Counted from the stretch's first letter, positions 27,631 to 38,209 are shown. The stretch: DNA of 64,000 nt from Streptomyces anulatus (GCF_000721175.1 NZ_JOEZ01000024.1:114407-178406), one strand, 5' to 3'. The notes: generated by a model from the letters alone, not told the origin. Numbers and translations are program-made.

Positions 27631-30600
27631 TCAAGTGGGTGGGACGGGCGTCTCAGCATGTGATCCGGTGAGCAGCGGGATCGGGCCGCCCGCCATCACC
27701 GGCCGGGGGCTCGGAATGCCCGGCACGGGGAACTCCCCGCGCACCAGGGCGCGTCGCAGCCGGTACTCGTCGAGCGGGCCCGAGAAGGCCATCCCCTGGC
27801 CGTGGGTGCAGCCCATGGCGCGCAGCGCGAGGACCTGCTCGGGGACGTCGACGCCGTCGGCGACGGACTGGAGGCCGAGATCGCAGGCGATCCGCAGGAG
27901 ACCGCTGGTGATCTTGTGCAGCCTGGCCGATTCGACCACGCCCTCGACCAGATTCCGGTCGAGCTTCAGTACGTCGATGGGGAGCCGCCGCAGCGCGTTG
28001 ATCGCCGCGAAGCCGCTGCCGAAGCCGTCGAGCGCGATCCGTACGCCGAGCCGGCGCAGGGCCACGAGGCGCTGCTCCAGGGCGTCGAAGGAGACCCGCG
28101 GGTCACTGTCGGCGACCTCGATCATCAGGGCGCCCGAGGGCAGGCCGTGGCGGGTCAGCAGCGCCTCGATGGAGCCGGGGGGCGGGACCGCGTCCAGCAG
28201 CCGGGCGGCGGGGAGCCGGACGGAGACGGAGACGTGGTGCCCGGCCCTGGCCCGGTCGGCGGCCTGGGCCACCGCCTCCTCCAGGAGCCAGCGGCCGAGC
28301 TCGGCGGTGCGGTCGTCGTCACCCCCGACCCGGAGGAACTCGGCGGGGGTGAACAGGATGCCCTGGGCGGAGCGCCAGCGGGCCTGGGCGGCGACGGCGG
28401 CGACGGAGCCGCTGGCGAGGTGGACGACGGGCTGGTGGAGCAGGGCGAACTCCCCGTCGCTCAGGGCGGTGCGCAGCCGGGTGGCCAGCTCGGAGCGGCG
28501 CACGACGTCGGCCTGCATCTGCGGGGCGTACAGCTCGACCCGGTCCTTGCCGCCGGCCTTGGCGCGGTACATCGCGAGGTCCGCGTTGCGCATGAGGTCG
28601 GTGGGGCTGATGGCGGGCTCGGCGAAGGCGACGCCGATGGAGGCGGCCACCCGGACCTCGCTGGGGCCGATCCGGTACGGCTGGGAGAGGGTGAGGCGCA
28701 GCCGGTCCGCGATCTCGTGGACCTGGTACTCCCGGGCGCCCTGGTCGCGGGTGCCGTCGCCCATGATGAGCGCGGCGAACTCGTCGCCGCCGAGCCGGGC
28801 GGCGGTGTCGCCGGCCCGGACGGAGTCCTGGAGGCGGCGGGCGGCCTGGACGAGCAGTTCGTCGCCCGCCTGGTGGCCGATGGTGTCGTTGACCGCCTTG
28901 AAGCCGTCGAGGTCGATGAAGAGGACGGCGGTACCGGGGTCGCCGGAGCGGCGGCCGCCGAGCGCCTGGCGGACCCGGGCGGTGAACAGGGCCCGGTTGG
29001 GCAGGTCGGTGAGCGGGTCGTGCTCGGCGTTGTGCTGCAACTGGGCCTGGAGCCTGACCCGTTCGGTGACGTCCCGGCTGTTGAGGAGGAGGCCGCCCTG
29101 GTGGCGGTTGACGGTGGACTCGACGTTGAGCCAGTCGCCCGCGCCCGAGCGGAAACGGCACTCGATGCGGGTGGTGGGCTCCTCGTGCGGCGGGGCGGCG
29201 AGGAAGCGCCGCAGCTCGTGCACGACGCCGCCGAGGTCGTCGGGGTGGATGATCGAGGACAGCTCGGAGCCGACGAGGTCCTCCGCCTCGCGCCCGTAGA
29301 CCCCGGCGGCGGCAGGGCTGACGTAGCGCAGGGTGCCGTTGGGCGCGGCGATCATGATGACGTCGCTGGAGCCCTGCACCAGGGAGCGGAAGTGATTCTC
29401 CTTCTGGGCCAGCTCCTGGGTGAGGGAGATGTTGTCGAGGAGCATGATGCCCTGCCGGACGACCAGCGCCAGGACGACGGTGCAGCCGGTGAAGATGACG
29501 ACCCGGTCCACCCGGCGGCCGTCGACCACGTTGTACAGGATGCCCAGGGTGCAGACGGCGGCGGCGAGGTACGGGGTCAGGGCGGCCAGGGAGCCGGCGA
29601 TCGGACGGCTGGCGATGGCGCGGGGGGGCCCGGGGCGGCCGGCCGGCCGGGCCGCGCGCCGGGCGCCCCAGGGGGCGTAGGCGAGGAGCAGTGACCCGGC
29701 GAACCAGCCGGCGTCGAGGAGCTGGCCCGAGTGATAGGTGGAGCGCAGCAGCGGCGAGGTGAACACCGCGTCGCTCAGCACGGTGAGCGCCAGGGCGGCG
29801 ATGGCGGTGTTGACTGCGGAGCGGTTCACCCCGGCCCGGCGGAAGTGCAGGGCGAGCACCATCGAGACGAGCACGATGTCGAGCAGCGGGTAGGCCAGCG
29901 ACAGTGCCGCGGGCGCGACGCTGGCGTCCTGGAAGCCCGCGAGATGCGTGGTGTGCGCGAGGGCGAGGCTCCAGGCGAGCGTGAGCAGCGAGCCGCCGAT
30001 CAGCCAGGCGTCCAGGGCCAGGCACACCCAGCCGGCGCGGGTGACGGGGCGCTTGGCGAGCACGAGCAGCCCGACGATGGCGGGCGGCGCGAAACAGAGG
30101 AAGAAGACGTCGGCGAGGGAGGGGGTGGGCACGGGGACGCCGAGGATCACCTCGTACCAGCCCCAGACGGCGTTTCCGCAGGCCGCCATGAGGGAGGAGA
30201 GCGAGAACAGCAGCCAGGCGGGCCGCAGTCGGCCCGCGCCCGCCCGTGCGTAGAGGAAGCAGGAGACCGCGGCGATCAGTGCTGCCGCAGCGAGACCGAA
30301 GTCCCCCATGAAGACAGCGACTTGTGGCGAACCCCAGCCGACGGCGGCTCCCACCGAATACGCCGCGCAGACGAAGCCGAGCAGGATCCGGGACCGCATC
30401 CCCGCGGAGCCGGAGGCGGACCGCGGGGCGAGCAGGGCCCCCAGCGCGCTCACCGGGGGACTCCCCGCCCCGGGCCCGCCGGGCACGTGCTCCCCGGCGT
30501 CCGGCACCCCGCGGGGACCCTCCGGCGCCGCTCGCTCCGGCCCGGGCGCGGCCGCTTCGGCGAGGCCGGTCCGGGGCGGGGATCCGGCCATCTGCGGGTG

Positions 30601-30663
30601 CCGTGGTCCCTCGGCGCGGGCGGCCGCAACCGTCCGCCCGTCCGCGTCGGATCGTCTTTCCAT
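27631..30663 (-). CDS. cdgC: CdgC-like membrane diguanylate cyclase with degenerate EAL domain
   Basis: A 1010-aa protein: a Pro/Ala-rich N terminus (1-88), roughly ten membrane segments (90-405), a PAS domain (about 420-535), GGDEF (about 545-715) and an EAL-type domain (about 730-985). The GGDEF signature RLGGDEFAAL (625-629) is intact, with DLDGFKAVND upstream. The EAL signature is lost: the E-A-L positions read A-A-Q (758-760), the DDFG loop reads LDGFGSG and the ES-type motif reads VADSDPR. So it should synthesise c-di-GMP, and the EAL part may be a binding or structural module. Position just upstream of ilvB matches Streptomyces CdgC from memory. Start uncertain; ATG 30663 has a poor Shine-Dalgarno, and residue 25 or 89 could initiate. 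Confidence 0.88.
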   Translation of the reverse strand: MERRSDADGRTVAAARAEGPRHPQMAGSPPRTGLAEAAAPGPERAAPEGPRGVPDAGEHVPGGPGAGSPPVSALGALLAPRSASGSAGMRSRILLGFVCAAYSVGAAVGWGSPQVAVFMGDFGLAAAALIAAVSCFLYARAGAGRLRPAWLLFSLSSLMAACGNAVWGWYEVILGVPVPTPSLADVFFLCFAPPAIVGLLVLAKRPVTRAGWVCLALDAWLIGGSLLTLAWSLALAHTTHLAGFQDASVAPAALSLAYPLLDIVLVSMVLALHFRRAGVNRSAVNTAIAALALTVLSDAVFTSPLLRSTYHSGQLLDAGWFAGSLLLAYAPWGARRAARPAGRPGPPRAIASRPIAGSLAALTPYLAAAVCTLGILYNVVDGRRVDRVVIFTGCTVVLALVVRQGIMLLDNISLTQELAQKENHFRSLVQGSSDVIMIAAPNGTLRYVSPAAAGVYGREAEDLVGSELSSIIHPDDLGGVVHELRRFLAAPPHEEPTTRIECRFRSGAGDWLNVESTVNRHQGGLLLNSRDVTERVRLQAQLQHNAEHDPLTDLPNRALFTARVRQALGGRRSGDPGTAVLFIDLDGFKAVNDTIGHQAGDELLVQAARRLQDSVRAGDTAARLGGDEFAALIMGDGTRDQGAREYQVHEIADRLRLTLSQPYRIGPSEVRVAASIGVAFAEPAISPTDLMRNADLAMYRAKAGGKDRVELYAPQMQADVVRRSELATRLRTALSDGEFALLHQPVVHLASGSVAAVAAQARWRSAQGILFTPAEFLRVGGDDDRTAELGRWLLEEAVAQAADRARAGHHVSVSVRLPAARLLDAVPPPGSIEALLTRHGLPSGALMIEVADSDPRVSFDALEQRLVALRRLGVRIALDGFGSGFAAINALRRLPIDVLKLDRNLVEGVVESARLHKITSGLLRIACDLGLQSVADGVDVPEQVLALRAMGCTHGQGMAFSGPLDEYRLRRALVRGEFPVPGIPSPRPVMAGGPIPLLTGSHAETPVPPT

Positions 30664-30861
30664 GGCCAGCGCATCGCCCGTCGCCCCCTCGCGTTCCGGT
30701 GCTCCCCCCGCGCCGTCCCTTCCACGGCGCAGCCCCCCGGATCGGACGATACACCAGATCCGTCACTCAGGGCCATAGATTCTCTACGCTCCGTGACGAA
30801 AGACGAGGTGAGCGGCACTGCGTGCATCCGGACCACCCCGTAGCGTGGCCGCCACGGCGCG

Positions 30862-31809
30862 TCAGCCGGTGGTGGTCACGACGTTGTGCACCGGCTCCCC
30901 GGCGGCGAACCGGGTGAGCTGCGCGGCCAGCAGCCGCTTCGCGCGCGGTTCGAACGCCGAGGTGCTGCCGCCCACATGAGGCGTGATCAAGACATTCGGA
31001 GCATGCCAGAGAGGATGGCCCGCGGGCAGGGGTTCCGGGTCGGTCACATCGAGTGCGGCCCGCAGCCGTCCGGACTCGAGTTCGCAAAGCAGGGCCTTGG
31101 TGTCGACGACTCCACCGCGGGCGACGTTGACGAGGAGGGCGCCGTCGGGCATCGCGGCGAGGAAGTCGGCGCCCACCAGCCCCTGCGTGGACGGGTTCAG
31201 CGGGGTGGAGAGGATCACGACGTCGGCCTCGGGCAGCAGGGCGGGCAGATCGCCGAGCGTCCGCACGGGGCCGCGTGCGGTGGTTCGTGCGGAGCGCGCG
31301 ACGCGCGCCACCCGCGCGCACTCGAACGGAACGAGCCGGTCCTCGATGGCCGAGCCGATGGAGCCGTACCCCACGATGAGGACGGACTTGTCGGCGAGCG
31401 CGGGGTAGAAACCGGACCGCCACTCCTCCCTGTCCTGGCCGTGGACGAACCCGGGGACACCGCGCAGGGAGGCGAGGATCAGCGCGAGCGTCAGCTCGGC
31501 GGTGGACGCCTCGTGCACGCCCTTGGCGTTGCAGAGCCGCACACCGGCGGGCAGCAGGCCGAGGCCCGGCTCCACGTGGTCGATGCCGGCGGAGAGCGTC
31601 TGCACCACCTGGACGGCGCCCATCGCGGCGAGCGGGCGCACCGCGACCTCGGGGCCCTTCATGTAGGGCACGACGTAGTAGGCACAGTCGGCCGGGTCTG
31701 CGGGGTAGTCCGGTTCGCCGTCCCAGAAGAGGTAGTTGAAGCCCCCGGGGAGCCCGTCGATCTCCTCGGCCGGGAAGGGCAGCCACACGTCGGCAGTCGT
31801 CGCAGTCAT
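30862..31809 (-). CDS. D-isomer-specific 2-hydroxyacid dehydrogenase
   Basis: A 315-aa NAD(P)-dependent 2-hydroxyacid dehydrogenase. It shows QTLSAGIDHVEPGL, the Rossmann VLIVGYGSIGSAIEDRLVPF, NVARGGVVDTKALLCEL with the catalytic Arg region nearby, DVTDPEPLPAGHPLWHAPNVLITPHVGGS with Glu and His catalytic residues. The family includes glyoxylate/hydroxypyruvate and phosphoglycerate dehydrogenases; the substrate here is not readable. The ATG at 31809 lacks a Shine-Dalgarno and may be leaderless. It is divergent from the aldo/keto reductase, with palindromic element B between them. Confidence 0.9.
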   Translation of the reverse strand: MTATTADVWLPFPAEEIDGLPGGFNYLFWDGEPDYPADPADCAYYVVPYMKGPEVAVRPLAAMGAVQVVQTLSAGIDHVEPGLGLLPAGVRLCNAKGVHEASTAELTLALILASLRGVPGFVHGQDREEWRSGFYPALADKSVLIVGYGSIGSAIEDRLVPFECARVARVARSARTTARGPVRTLGDLPALLPEADVVILSTPLNPSTQGLVGADFLAAMPDGALLVNVARGGVVDTKALLCELESGRLRAALDVTDPEPLPAGHPLWHAPNVLITPHVGGSTSAFEPRAKRLLAAQLTRFAAGEPVHNVVTTTG

Positions 31810-31936
31810 GGTCAGGAGGCTATGCGACGGGTGTGCGAGCGCTCCAGGACGGCTGCGCGGGGGCCCGGAGAGACCAGAGGTTACTTTTGGGTGCGGTGCG
31901 GCCCCGTGACCGCGGGAACGAGGAAGGTCTTGGGCG

Positions 31937-32099
31937 TGTCTGACAATTCCCGTCGTCGCCCGCAGGGCGGCCGCGCGGCGTCAGGTGCGTGCTCTCGGCG
32001 TGCCGGCCCCAGGCCCTCGTACTGGACGTACTCGGGTCCGGGGTCGGTGCGGCGCGAGTGCGTGCATGGCGTCGTGAGGCGGACGGGAATCGTCAGACA
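31937..32099. repeat. Palindromic element, copy B (163 bp)
   Basis: Outer arms 31937-31954 (TGTCTGACAATTCCCGTC) and 32082-32099 are complementary at 17 of 18 positions. Internal motifs GGCCGCGCGGCGTCAGGTGCGTGC and GAGTGCGTGCATGGCGTCGTG match the motifs of copies A and D in position, although the outer arms have a different sequence. It fills the divergent spacer between two genes and ends 7 bp before the Shine-Dalgarno of the aldo/keto reductase. Confidence 0.8.
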
Positions 32100-32121
32100 G
32101 GGCCTAGGGAGGTTCGGGGAG

Positions 32122-33114
32122 TTGGAGTGCAGGACTATCGGGGCGGCCGGGCTTGCCGTGGGTGCGGTCGGGCTGGGCTGCATGCCGATGAGCTGGGGTT
32201 ACAGCGCGTCGCAGCAGCTCGGCGACCGTTCGGTGCGGACGGTGCACGCGGCGCTGGACGCGGGCGTCCGGCTGCTCGACACCGCGGACATGTACGGGCC
32301 GTTCACCAATGAGCTGCTGGTGGGGCGGGCGCTGAAGGGCCGTCGCCATGAGGCGTTCGTCTCCACCAAGTGCGGGCTGCTGGTGGGCGATCAGCACATC
32401 GTCGCCAACGGCCGGCCGGGGTACGTCCGGCGGGCCTGTGACGCCTCGCTGCGGCGGCTCCAGACCGATGTGATCGACCTGTACCAGCTGCACCGGGCCG
32501 ACCCCGAGGTGCCGGTGGAGGAGACCTGGGGCGCGATGGCGGAGCTGGTCACCGCGGGCAAGGTGCGCTCGCTCGGGCTGTGCGCGGTGGGCGCGCGGGC
32601 GCCGCGCCGGTCGGGCGAGGGGCCGCACGAGGGAACGATCCGGCAACTGGAGCGGATCCAGCAGGTCTTCCCGGTCAGCGCCGTCGAGGCGGAGCTGTCG
32701 GTGTGGTCGCGCGAGGCGCTGACGGAGCTGCTGCCGTGGTGCGTGGCGCGCGGGGTCGGGCTGCTGGCCGCGATGCCGCTGGGCAGCGGCTATCTGACCG
32801 GGACGCTGAAGCCGGGCCAGGGTTTCGAGCCGGAGGACCTGCGGGCCAGGCATCCGCGGTTCACGGCGGAGGTGATGGCCGCGAACCAGCCGGTGGTGGC
32901 CGGTCTGCGGCGGGTCGCGGAGCGCCGGGGGGCGACCGTGGCCCAGGTGGCGCTGGCGTGGGTGCTGCGTCAGGGTCCGCACGTGGTGCCGGTGCCGGGG
33001 GCCAAGCGGGAGCGGTGGGCGGTGGAGAACGCCGGGGCGGCGCGGGTGGTCCTGGGCGACCGGGACCTGGCGGAGATCGACGCTCTGCCCGCCGCCCGCG
33101 AGTCGTGGGACTGA
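32122..33114 (+). CDS. Aldo/keto reductase
   Basis: A 330-aa NADPH-dependent aldo/keto reductase with the (beta/alpha)8 signatures VGLGCMPMSWGY, GVRLLDTADMYGPFTNE (catalytic Asp and Tyr), STKCGL (Lys), DLYQLHRADPEVP (His) and the C-terminal VAQVALAWVLRQGPHVVPVPGAKR. The family reduces aldehydes and ketones; physiological substrate unknown. The start is TTG at 32122, 9 nt after GGGAGG, and no ATG or GTG fits the family N terminus (ECRTIGAAGLAVGAVGLGC). Confidence 0.92.
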   Translation: MECRTIGAAGLAVGAVGLGCMPMSWGYSASQQLGDRSVRTVHAALDAGVRLLDTADMYGPFTNELLVGRALKGRRHEAFVSTKCGLLVGDQHIVANGRPGYVRRACDASLRRLQTDVIDLYQLHRADPEVPVEETWGAMAELVTAGKVRSLGLCAVGARAPRRSGEGPHEGTIRQLERIQQVFPVSAVEAELSVWSREALTELLPWCVARGVGLLAAMPLGSGYLTGTLKPGQGFEPEDLRARHPRFTAEVMAANQPVVAGLRRVAERRGATVAQVALAWVLRQGPHVVPVPGAKRERWAVENAGAARVVLGDRDLAEIDALPAARESWD

Positions 33115-33272
33115 GCAGCGCGGGACCGGCCCTCGCCGCACCGAGCATCGCAGGGGCCGCGGCGGGAGAATGGCCGCATCAAGAACTCCTGGACCGGTCG
33201 CCGTGGGGGAACACGGTGTAGGTACAAGGTGTGGGAGCAGGTAGTCGGGCAACCGTCGAAAGGATCGGTTCC

Positions 33273-34484
33273 GTGCGTGGTGCTCTGTTCGGACCTGTGC
33301 AGTCCCCGGCGATGCGCAGGGGGGTGGTGGCCGCGCTGGCGTCGGCCGCCCTGCTGCTGTCGGCGGCGTGTTCCGCCGACGGGGGCGGGGGTTCGTCCGG
33401 GCGGCCCACCGGTACCCCGGCCGCCTCGGGGAACTCCGCTCCCCCGGCCTCGCCGAGCCGGCCGGGGGAGCTGCCGCCCGAGAAGGGGTCGGCGAAGGTG
33501 GTCTCGACGCTGACCGAGAACCTGAAGTCGCCCTGGGGTCTCGCCGCGCTGCCGGGCGGTGATCTGCTGGTCGCCTCGCGTGACGAGGGCACGGTCCACC
33601 GGATCGACGGCGAGAACGGGAAGCAGACGCTGCTGGGCTCGGTGCCCGGGGTGTCCCCGGCGGGCGAGGGCGGGCTGCTGGGGCTCGCCGTCTCCTCCAC
33701 GTTCGGCGCGGACCAGCTGGTGTACGCCTACTTCACCACCACGTCCGACAACCGGATCGTCCGCATGAGTTACGACGAGAAGCGCCCGGCGGGACAGCAG
33801 CTGGGGGCCCCGGACACCATCCTGCGCGGTATCCCCAAGGGCAGCATCCACAACGGCGGCCGGATCGCGTTCGGCCCGGACAAGATGCTGTACGCGGGCA
33901 CGGGCGAGACCGGGGACACCGGACTGGCCCAGGACAAGGAGTCGCTGGCGGGCAAGATCCTGCGGATGACCCCCGACGGCGAGCCGGTGCACGGCAATCC
34001 GGAGGCGGACTCGGTGGTGTATTCGTACGGGCACCGCAACGTTCAGGGGCTCGCCTGGGACGCGGAGAAGCGGCTGTGGGCCGCCGAGTTCGGCCAGAAC
34101 ACCTGGGACGAGCTGAATCTGATCGAGCCCGGCGGGAACTACGGCTGGCCCGAGGCCGAGGGCAAGGAGGGCGAGGGCGGGTTCATCGACCCGGTGGCGC
34201 AGTGGAAGACGTCGGAAGCCTCCCCCAGCGGGATCGCTTACGCGGAGGGCTCGATCTGGATGGCCGGGCTGCGGGGCGAGCGGCTGTGGCGGATTCCGCT
34301 GTCCGGCGAGAAGGCGGAGGAACCTTTGGCGGACCCCCAGTCGTTCCTGGATGAGAAGCACGGCCGCCTGCGCACTGTGGTGAGTGCGGGGAGCGACCGC
34401 CTGTGGCTGGTCACCAGCAACACGGACGGACGGGGCACGCAGAAGCCCGGGGACGACAGGATCCTCCAGGTGGAAGTGCGGTGA
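33273..34484 (+). CDS. Glucose/sorbosone dehydrogenase-like (PQQ-type) exported lipoprotein
   Basis: A 403-aa beta-propeller protein of the GSDH family. A basic start and hydrophobic stretch end at LLLSAACSAD, a lipobox-like site (the -3 residue is atypical), followed by a Ser/Pro/Gly-rich linker of about 40 residues. The propeller shows SPWGLAALPGGDLLVASRDEGTVHRI, EGGLLGLAVS, GGRIAFGPDKMLYAGTGETGD, YSYGHRNVQGLAWD and the metal/cofactor-type EFGQNTWDELNLIEPGGNYGWPEAEG. Characterised members oxidise aldoses with PQQ, but many are orphan. GTG 33273 has AAAGGA upstream. It is followed by the DUF6191 gene in the same direction. Confidence 0.9.
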   Translation: MRGALFGPVQSPAMRRGVVAALASAALLLSAACSADGGGGSSGRPTGTPAASGNSAPPASPSRPGELPPEKGSAKVVSTLTENLKSPWGLAALPGGDLLVASRDEGTVHRIDGENGKQTLLGSVPGVSPAGEGGLLGLAVSSTFGADQLVYAYFTTTSDNRIVRMSYDEKRPAGQQLGAPDTILRGIPKGSIHNGGRIAFGPDKMLYAGTGETGDTGLAQDKESLAGKILRMTPDGEPVHGNPEADSVVYSYGHRNVQGLAWDAEKRLWAAEFGQNTWDELNLIEPGGNYGWPEAEGKEGEGGFIDPVAQWKTSEASPSGIAYAEGSIWMAGLRGERLWRIPLSGEKAEEPLADPQSFLDEKHGRLRTVVSAGSDRLWLVTSNTDGRGTQKPGDDRILQVEVR

Positions 34485-34523
34485 CCGGCCCGCCCGAGCG
34501 GCATGTCGGAGGGAGCACGGCTG

Positions 34524-34820
34524 GTGTTCAATTTCTTCGAGGAGCTCTTCGCCCCGGGACGCAAGCACACTTCGGACGAGCGGAAGCGGCTGGAGCTGAG
34601 CCGGGTGGATCTCGGGATCGGTGATCCGAACCGGGGGCCGATAGATCTGACCTCCGGGAAGGTGACCGTCCGCGCCCCGGCCCCGGACGACGGTCCGGAG
34701 CCCCGGAACGGGCGCAAGCGGCCGGTCGCGCCCGAGCAGGACGCCGTGCTCGACCGGCCCCGGCCCGGGAAACCGGTGAGCGGGCCGGAGCGCCGCGCGG
34801 ACGAGGGGCCCGAGCCGTAG
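34524..34820 (+). CDS. DUF6191 protein
   Basis: A 98-aa protein starting FNFFEELFAPGRKHTSDERKRLE followed by VDLGIGDPNRGPIDLTSGKV and a Pro/Arg-rich tail. I recall this pattern as DUF6191, a small conserved actinomycete protein of unknown role. GTG 34524 is preferred because GGAGGGAGC lies about 8 nt upstream and the family begins MFNFFEELF; ATG 34503 would add seven codons and lacks a Shine-Dalgarno. Confidence 0.75.
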   Translation: MFNFFEELFAPGRKHTSDERKRLELSRVDLGIGDPNRGPIDLTSGKVTVRAPAPDDGPEPRNGRKRPVAPEQDAVLDRPRPGKPVSGPERRADEGPEP

Positions 34821-34838
34821 GGCCCCGGGAAGAGGGCC

Positions 34839-37800
34839 TCACACGGCCGGGTAGAGCCTCAGGCGGTGGGCGAGGGCGGCCGCCTCGCCCCGGCTGGAGA
34901 CACCGAGCTTGGCCAGGATGTTGGAGACGTGCACGCTGGCGGTCTTCGGCGAGATGAACAGCTCCTCGGCGATCCTGCGGTTGGTGTGCCCGGCCGCCAC
35001 CAGCCGGTGCACGTCCTGCTCGCGCGGGGTCAGCCCGAAGGACGCCACGGCGGCGATGGCGGGGTCCTGTTCGTCGGCCGACGGATGGTCGGGGCTCCCT
35101 CCGGCGGGTACGGCGGCCGGGTGGATCCCGGAGCCGGGGCCGGGTCCCGCTCCGGGGCCGCCCAGGGTGATGCGGGCCCGGGCCGCCAGCTGTTCGACCG
35201 CCTCGGCGAGCGGGCGTGCGCCGAGCCGGCGGGCGGCCTCCAGGGCGCGGTGCAGCAGGGCTGTGGCGGCGGACCGGTCGCCGGGGGCGATGAGCAGGGA
35301 TTCGGCCCAGCGGCGGTGGACCTGGGCCAGTTGGTACGGGCGACGCAGCGGGCCGAAGGCCTCGGCGGCGCGTGCCCAGTGTTCGGGGGTGTCCGTACCC
35401 TCCGCCCGGGCCAGCTCCGCCTCGATGAAGACGCCGTAGGCGACCCATACGGGGACGAGCATCGGGAGGTTCTTCACGCACCGGCGGATCAGGGCCAGCA
35501 GCTCCGCACGGTCCGGTTCGGCGGCGGGCAGTCCGCGGGCGTCGGCCTCGATCATGGCGGCGGTACGGAGCAGCGGCAGGGCGTAGCGCTGGGTGCCGGG
35601 CGGGAAGCCGGGCCGGGCCAGCTCCTCGAACGCGGCCCGCGCCTCGGCGAGCCTGCCCTGTGAGGCGGCCAGCACCATGCCGTGCCGGACGGGGTCGATC
35701 AGGTGCTGGTGCTGCCGATCGCGCTGCCCGTAGTGCTTGCGGACCAGGGCGAGCAGCTCCTCCCCCTCGGCGAGGTCCCCGCGGGCGACGGCCAGTTCGG
35801 TACGGCGGAGGGCGGCGAGGCCTTTCGACTTGGGCCCCAGCGCCAGGCGGGCGGAGGACGCGGCGGCGGCCTCGCTCTGGGCCCAGTGCCCGAGGGAGAA
35901 CAGGGACTGGGCCTGGTTGGCGTACACCCACGCCCCGGAGTCGGCCAGGCCGTGGCTGTGGCAGATCTCGATGCCGTGGTCGGCGGCGGCGACGGCCTCC
36001 AGCGAGCGGCCCATCGCTTCGAGCGAGGAGGGCAGGTTGACGCTGACCCGGCCGAGGAGGTTCATCAGGTTCAGCTGCTCGGCGCGGTCCCGGACGGCGT
36101 ACATCTCGGCGATGCCGTCCTCGACGCCGCCCGCGTCCGCGGTCAGCCAGCCCCGGGTGAGGCGGGCGTGCAGCTCGATGTACTCGTCGCCGACGAGCCG
36201 GGCGTACTCCACGGCGCGGTCGCTGTCCTCGAGAGCCTGCGGGCCCGGCTGGTGCAGCGCCCGCCAACTGGCCACATTGGTCAGGACGTCGGCCTGCACG
36301 GGGGACGGCGGCAGCCCGCGCACCAGTTCCTGCGCGGCGGCCAGCTCCTCCCAGCCGTCCCCCTTGTCGAGCCCCTGCACCAGCCGGCTGCGCTGCACCA
36401 GGAACCAGGCCTCGCGCAGCGGGTCGGCCTCGGCGGCCAGGACCCGCATGGCCTTCTTGGAGATGGCCAGGGCACGTTTGCGGTCGCCGCCGAAGTGGGC
36501 GGCGACGGTGGCCTCGGCCATCACGTCCAGGTAGCGCAGCGGCGCGTTCTCCGGGTCGCAGCCGGAGGCCGGGTAGACCTCCGCGTAGTCGAAGGGGCGC
36601 AGAGTGGCGCGTACCGCGTCGGGAACGTCGTCCCACAGCTCCATCGCCCTTTCCAGCAGCCTCAGTTGCTCGGAGTAGGCGTAGCGGCGGCGGGCCTCGA
36701 CGGCGGCCCGGAGCACGGCGGGAAGGGCCTTGGCGGCGTCGTGGGCGGCGTACCAGTAGCTGGCGAGGCGGGTGGCGCGTTCGTCGTCGCGGACGAGGGA
36801 GGGGGCGGCCTCCAGGGCTTCGGCGTACCGGCGGTTGACGCGGGTGCGTTCACCGGGCAGCAGGTCGTCGCTGACGGCCTCGCGGACCAGGGAGTGCCGG
36901 AAGCGGTAGCCGTCGTTGTCGGGCGCGGGTTGCAGCAGGTTGGCGCCGACGGCCGCGCGCAGGGCCTCGTCGAGGTCGTCCTCGCCGAGCCCGGCGACGG
37001 CGGCCAGCAGTTCGTGTTCGACGAAGGAGCCGCCCTCGGCTACCAGTCGGGCGATCCGCTGGGCGTGCTCGGGGAGCGCCTCCACGCGGACGAGCAGGAG
37101 GTCGCGGAGCGATTCGGTCAGCCCGGAGCTGTCGCCGCAGCACTCCAGGGAGCGGGCCAGCTCCTCGACGAAGAAGGCGTTGCCGTCGGAGCGGTCGAAG
37201 ATCTCGTCGACGAGTGCGGGCTCGGGGGTCTCCGCGAGGATGCCGGCGAGCTGGTGGCCGACCTCGTCGTGGCTGAACCGGTCGAGTTCGACGCGGGTGA
37301 CGGTGCGCAGCCGGTCCAGCTCGGCGAGGAGCGGGCGCAGGGGGTGGCGGCGGTGGATGTCGTCGGCGCGGTAGGTGCCGACGACCATGAGGCGGCCGCT
37401 GTCGAGGGTGCGGAAGAGGTAGGCGAGCAGGTGCCGGGTGGAGGCGTCCGCCCAGTGCAGGTCCTCCAGGACGAGGACGACCGCCCGGTCGGCGGATATC
37501 CGCTCCAGCAGCCGGGCGGTGAGCTCGAAGAGGCGGGCGATGCTGTGCTCGTCGATCGCGTCCCGGTGCGCCTCGCCCAGTTCGGGCAAAAGCCGGGCCA
37601 GCTCGCCCTCCTGGCCGGCGACGGCGGCGGCCATCTCCTCGGGCAGGGCCCGGCGCAGGGCGCGCAGGGCGGTCGGGAAGGGGGCGAACGGCAGTCCGTC
37701 GGCCCCGATCTCGACGCAGGACCCGACGGCGACGACGGCGTCGCGCCGTCCGGCCGCCGTGACGAACTGCTCGACGAGACGGGTCTTGCCGACGCCCGCC

Positions 37801-37931
37801 TCGCCGCCGATCAGCAGCGCCTGCGGGTCGCCGGACGCGGCACGCGCGAGCGCCTCGGTGAGCGAGGCGAGCTCCTCGGCACGCCCGACGAACACGGGGC
37901 TCACTGACCTGGTCTCCACGCTGCCGAGCAT
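34839..37931 (-). CDS. Large ATPase LuxR-family regulator (LAL type)
   Basis: A 1030-aa regulator. An N-terminal AAA-type ATPase carries Walker [10 protein letters not shown] (about residues 42-50) and Walker [13 protein letters not shown] (about 140), followed by [24 protein letters not shown]. The middle about 500 residues are helical repeats of the TPR type. The C terminus is a Lux[50 protein letters not shown]. Such proteins activate antibiotic or sugar genes in response to an unknown ligand. ATG 37931 was chosen; ATG 37979 is an alternative. The 58-aa gene precedes it on the same strand. Confidence 0.92.
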   Translation of the reverse strand: MLGSVETRSVSPVFVGRAEELASLTEALARAASGDPQALLIGGEAGVGKTRLVEQFVTAAGRRDAVVAVGSCVEIGADGLPFAPFPTALRALRRALPEEMAAAVAGQEGELARLLPELGEAHRDAIDEHSIARLFELTARLLERISADRAVVLVLEDLHWADASTRHLLAYLFRTLDSGRLMVVGTYRADDIHRRHPLRPLLAELDRLRTVTRVELDRFSHDEVGHQLAGILAETPEPALVDEIFDRSDGNAFFVEELARSLECCGDSSGLTESLRDLLLVRVEALPEHAQRIARLVAEGGSFVEHELLAAVAGLGEDDLDEALRAAVGANLLQPAPDNDGYRFRHSLVREAVSDDLLPGERTRVNRRYAEALEAAPSLVRDDERATRLASYWYAAHDAAKALPAVLRAAVEARRRYAYSEQLRLLERAMELWDDVPDAVRATLRPFDYAEVYPASGCDPENAPLRYLDVMAEATVAAHFGGDRKRALAISKKAMRVLAAEADPLREAWFLVQRSRLVQGLDKGDGWEELAAAQELVRGLPPSPVQADVLTNVASWRALHQPGPQALEDSDRAVEYARLVGDEYIELHARLTRGWLTADAGGVEDGIAEMYAVRDRAEQLNLMNLLGRVSVNLPSSLEAMGRSLEAVAAADHGIEICHSHGLADSGAWVYANQAQSLFSLGHWAQSEAAAASSARLALGPKSKGLAALRRTELAVARGDLAEGEELLALVRKHYGQRDRQHQHLIDPVRHGMVLAASQGRLAEARAAFEELARPGFPPGTQRYALPLLRTAAMIEADARGLPAAEPDRAELLALIRRCVKNLPMLVPVWVAYGVFIEAELARAEGTDTPEHWARAAEAFGPLRRPYQLAQVHRRWAESLLIAPGDRSAATALLHRALEAARRLGARPLAEAVEQLAARARITLGGPGAGPGPGSGIHPAAVPAGGSPDHPSADEQDPAIAAVASFGLTPREQDVHRLVAAGHTNRRIAEELFISPKTASVHVSNILAKLGVSSRGEAAALAHRLRLYPAV

Positions 37932-38032
37932 CGCATACGCGTACGAGGCGGCGGGGCCCTTTCCGCGGACGGTGATCATGCTCCGGGCGCGGTCGGGTCC
38001 CGGCTCGGTGGTCGTCCCGGGCCGGGACACCG

Positions 38033-38209
38033 TCAGGCGGCCGGGGCGAAGCGGGAGCGCTTGTCCTCCATCACCTTCCCTTCGGGGTCCCCGCGTCCGG
38101 TGCGGCGGACGGCCCGGCGGGCGAGGCGGGCCCGGCCGATCTCGCGCTCGGCGTCGGCCTGGCGGATCAACTCGGCGGAGGTGGCGCGGTAGAGCTCGTA
38201 CTCGTACAT
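38033..38209 (-). CDS. 58-aa basic peptide
   Basis: A short ORF reads [20 protein letters not shown] and continues basic and helical to RSRFAPAA. An AGGGGC Shine-Dalgarno lies 6-8 nt before the ATG, and codon use is typical. It starts just upstream of the LuxR regulator gene on the same strand, about 100 nt away. Similar short peptides with LYR-rich starts occur in other Streptomyces as I recall; no function is known. Confidence 0.6.
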   Translation of the reverse strand: MYEYELYRATSAELIRQADAEREIGRARLARRAVRRTGRGDPEGKVMEDKRSRFAPAA

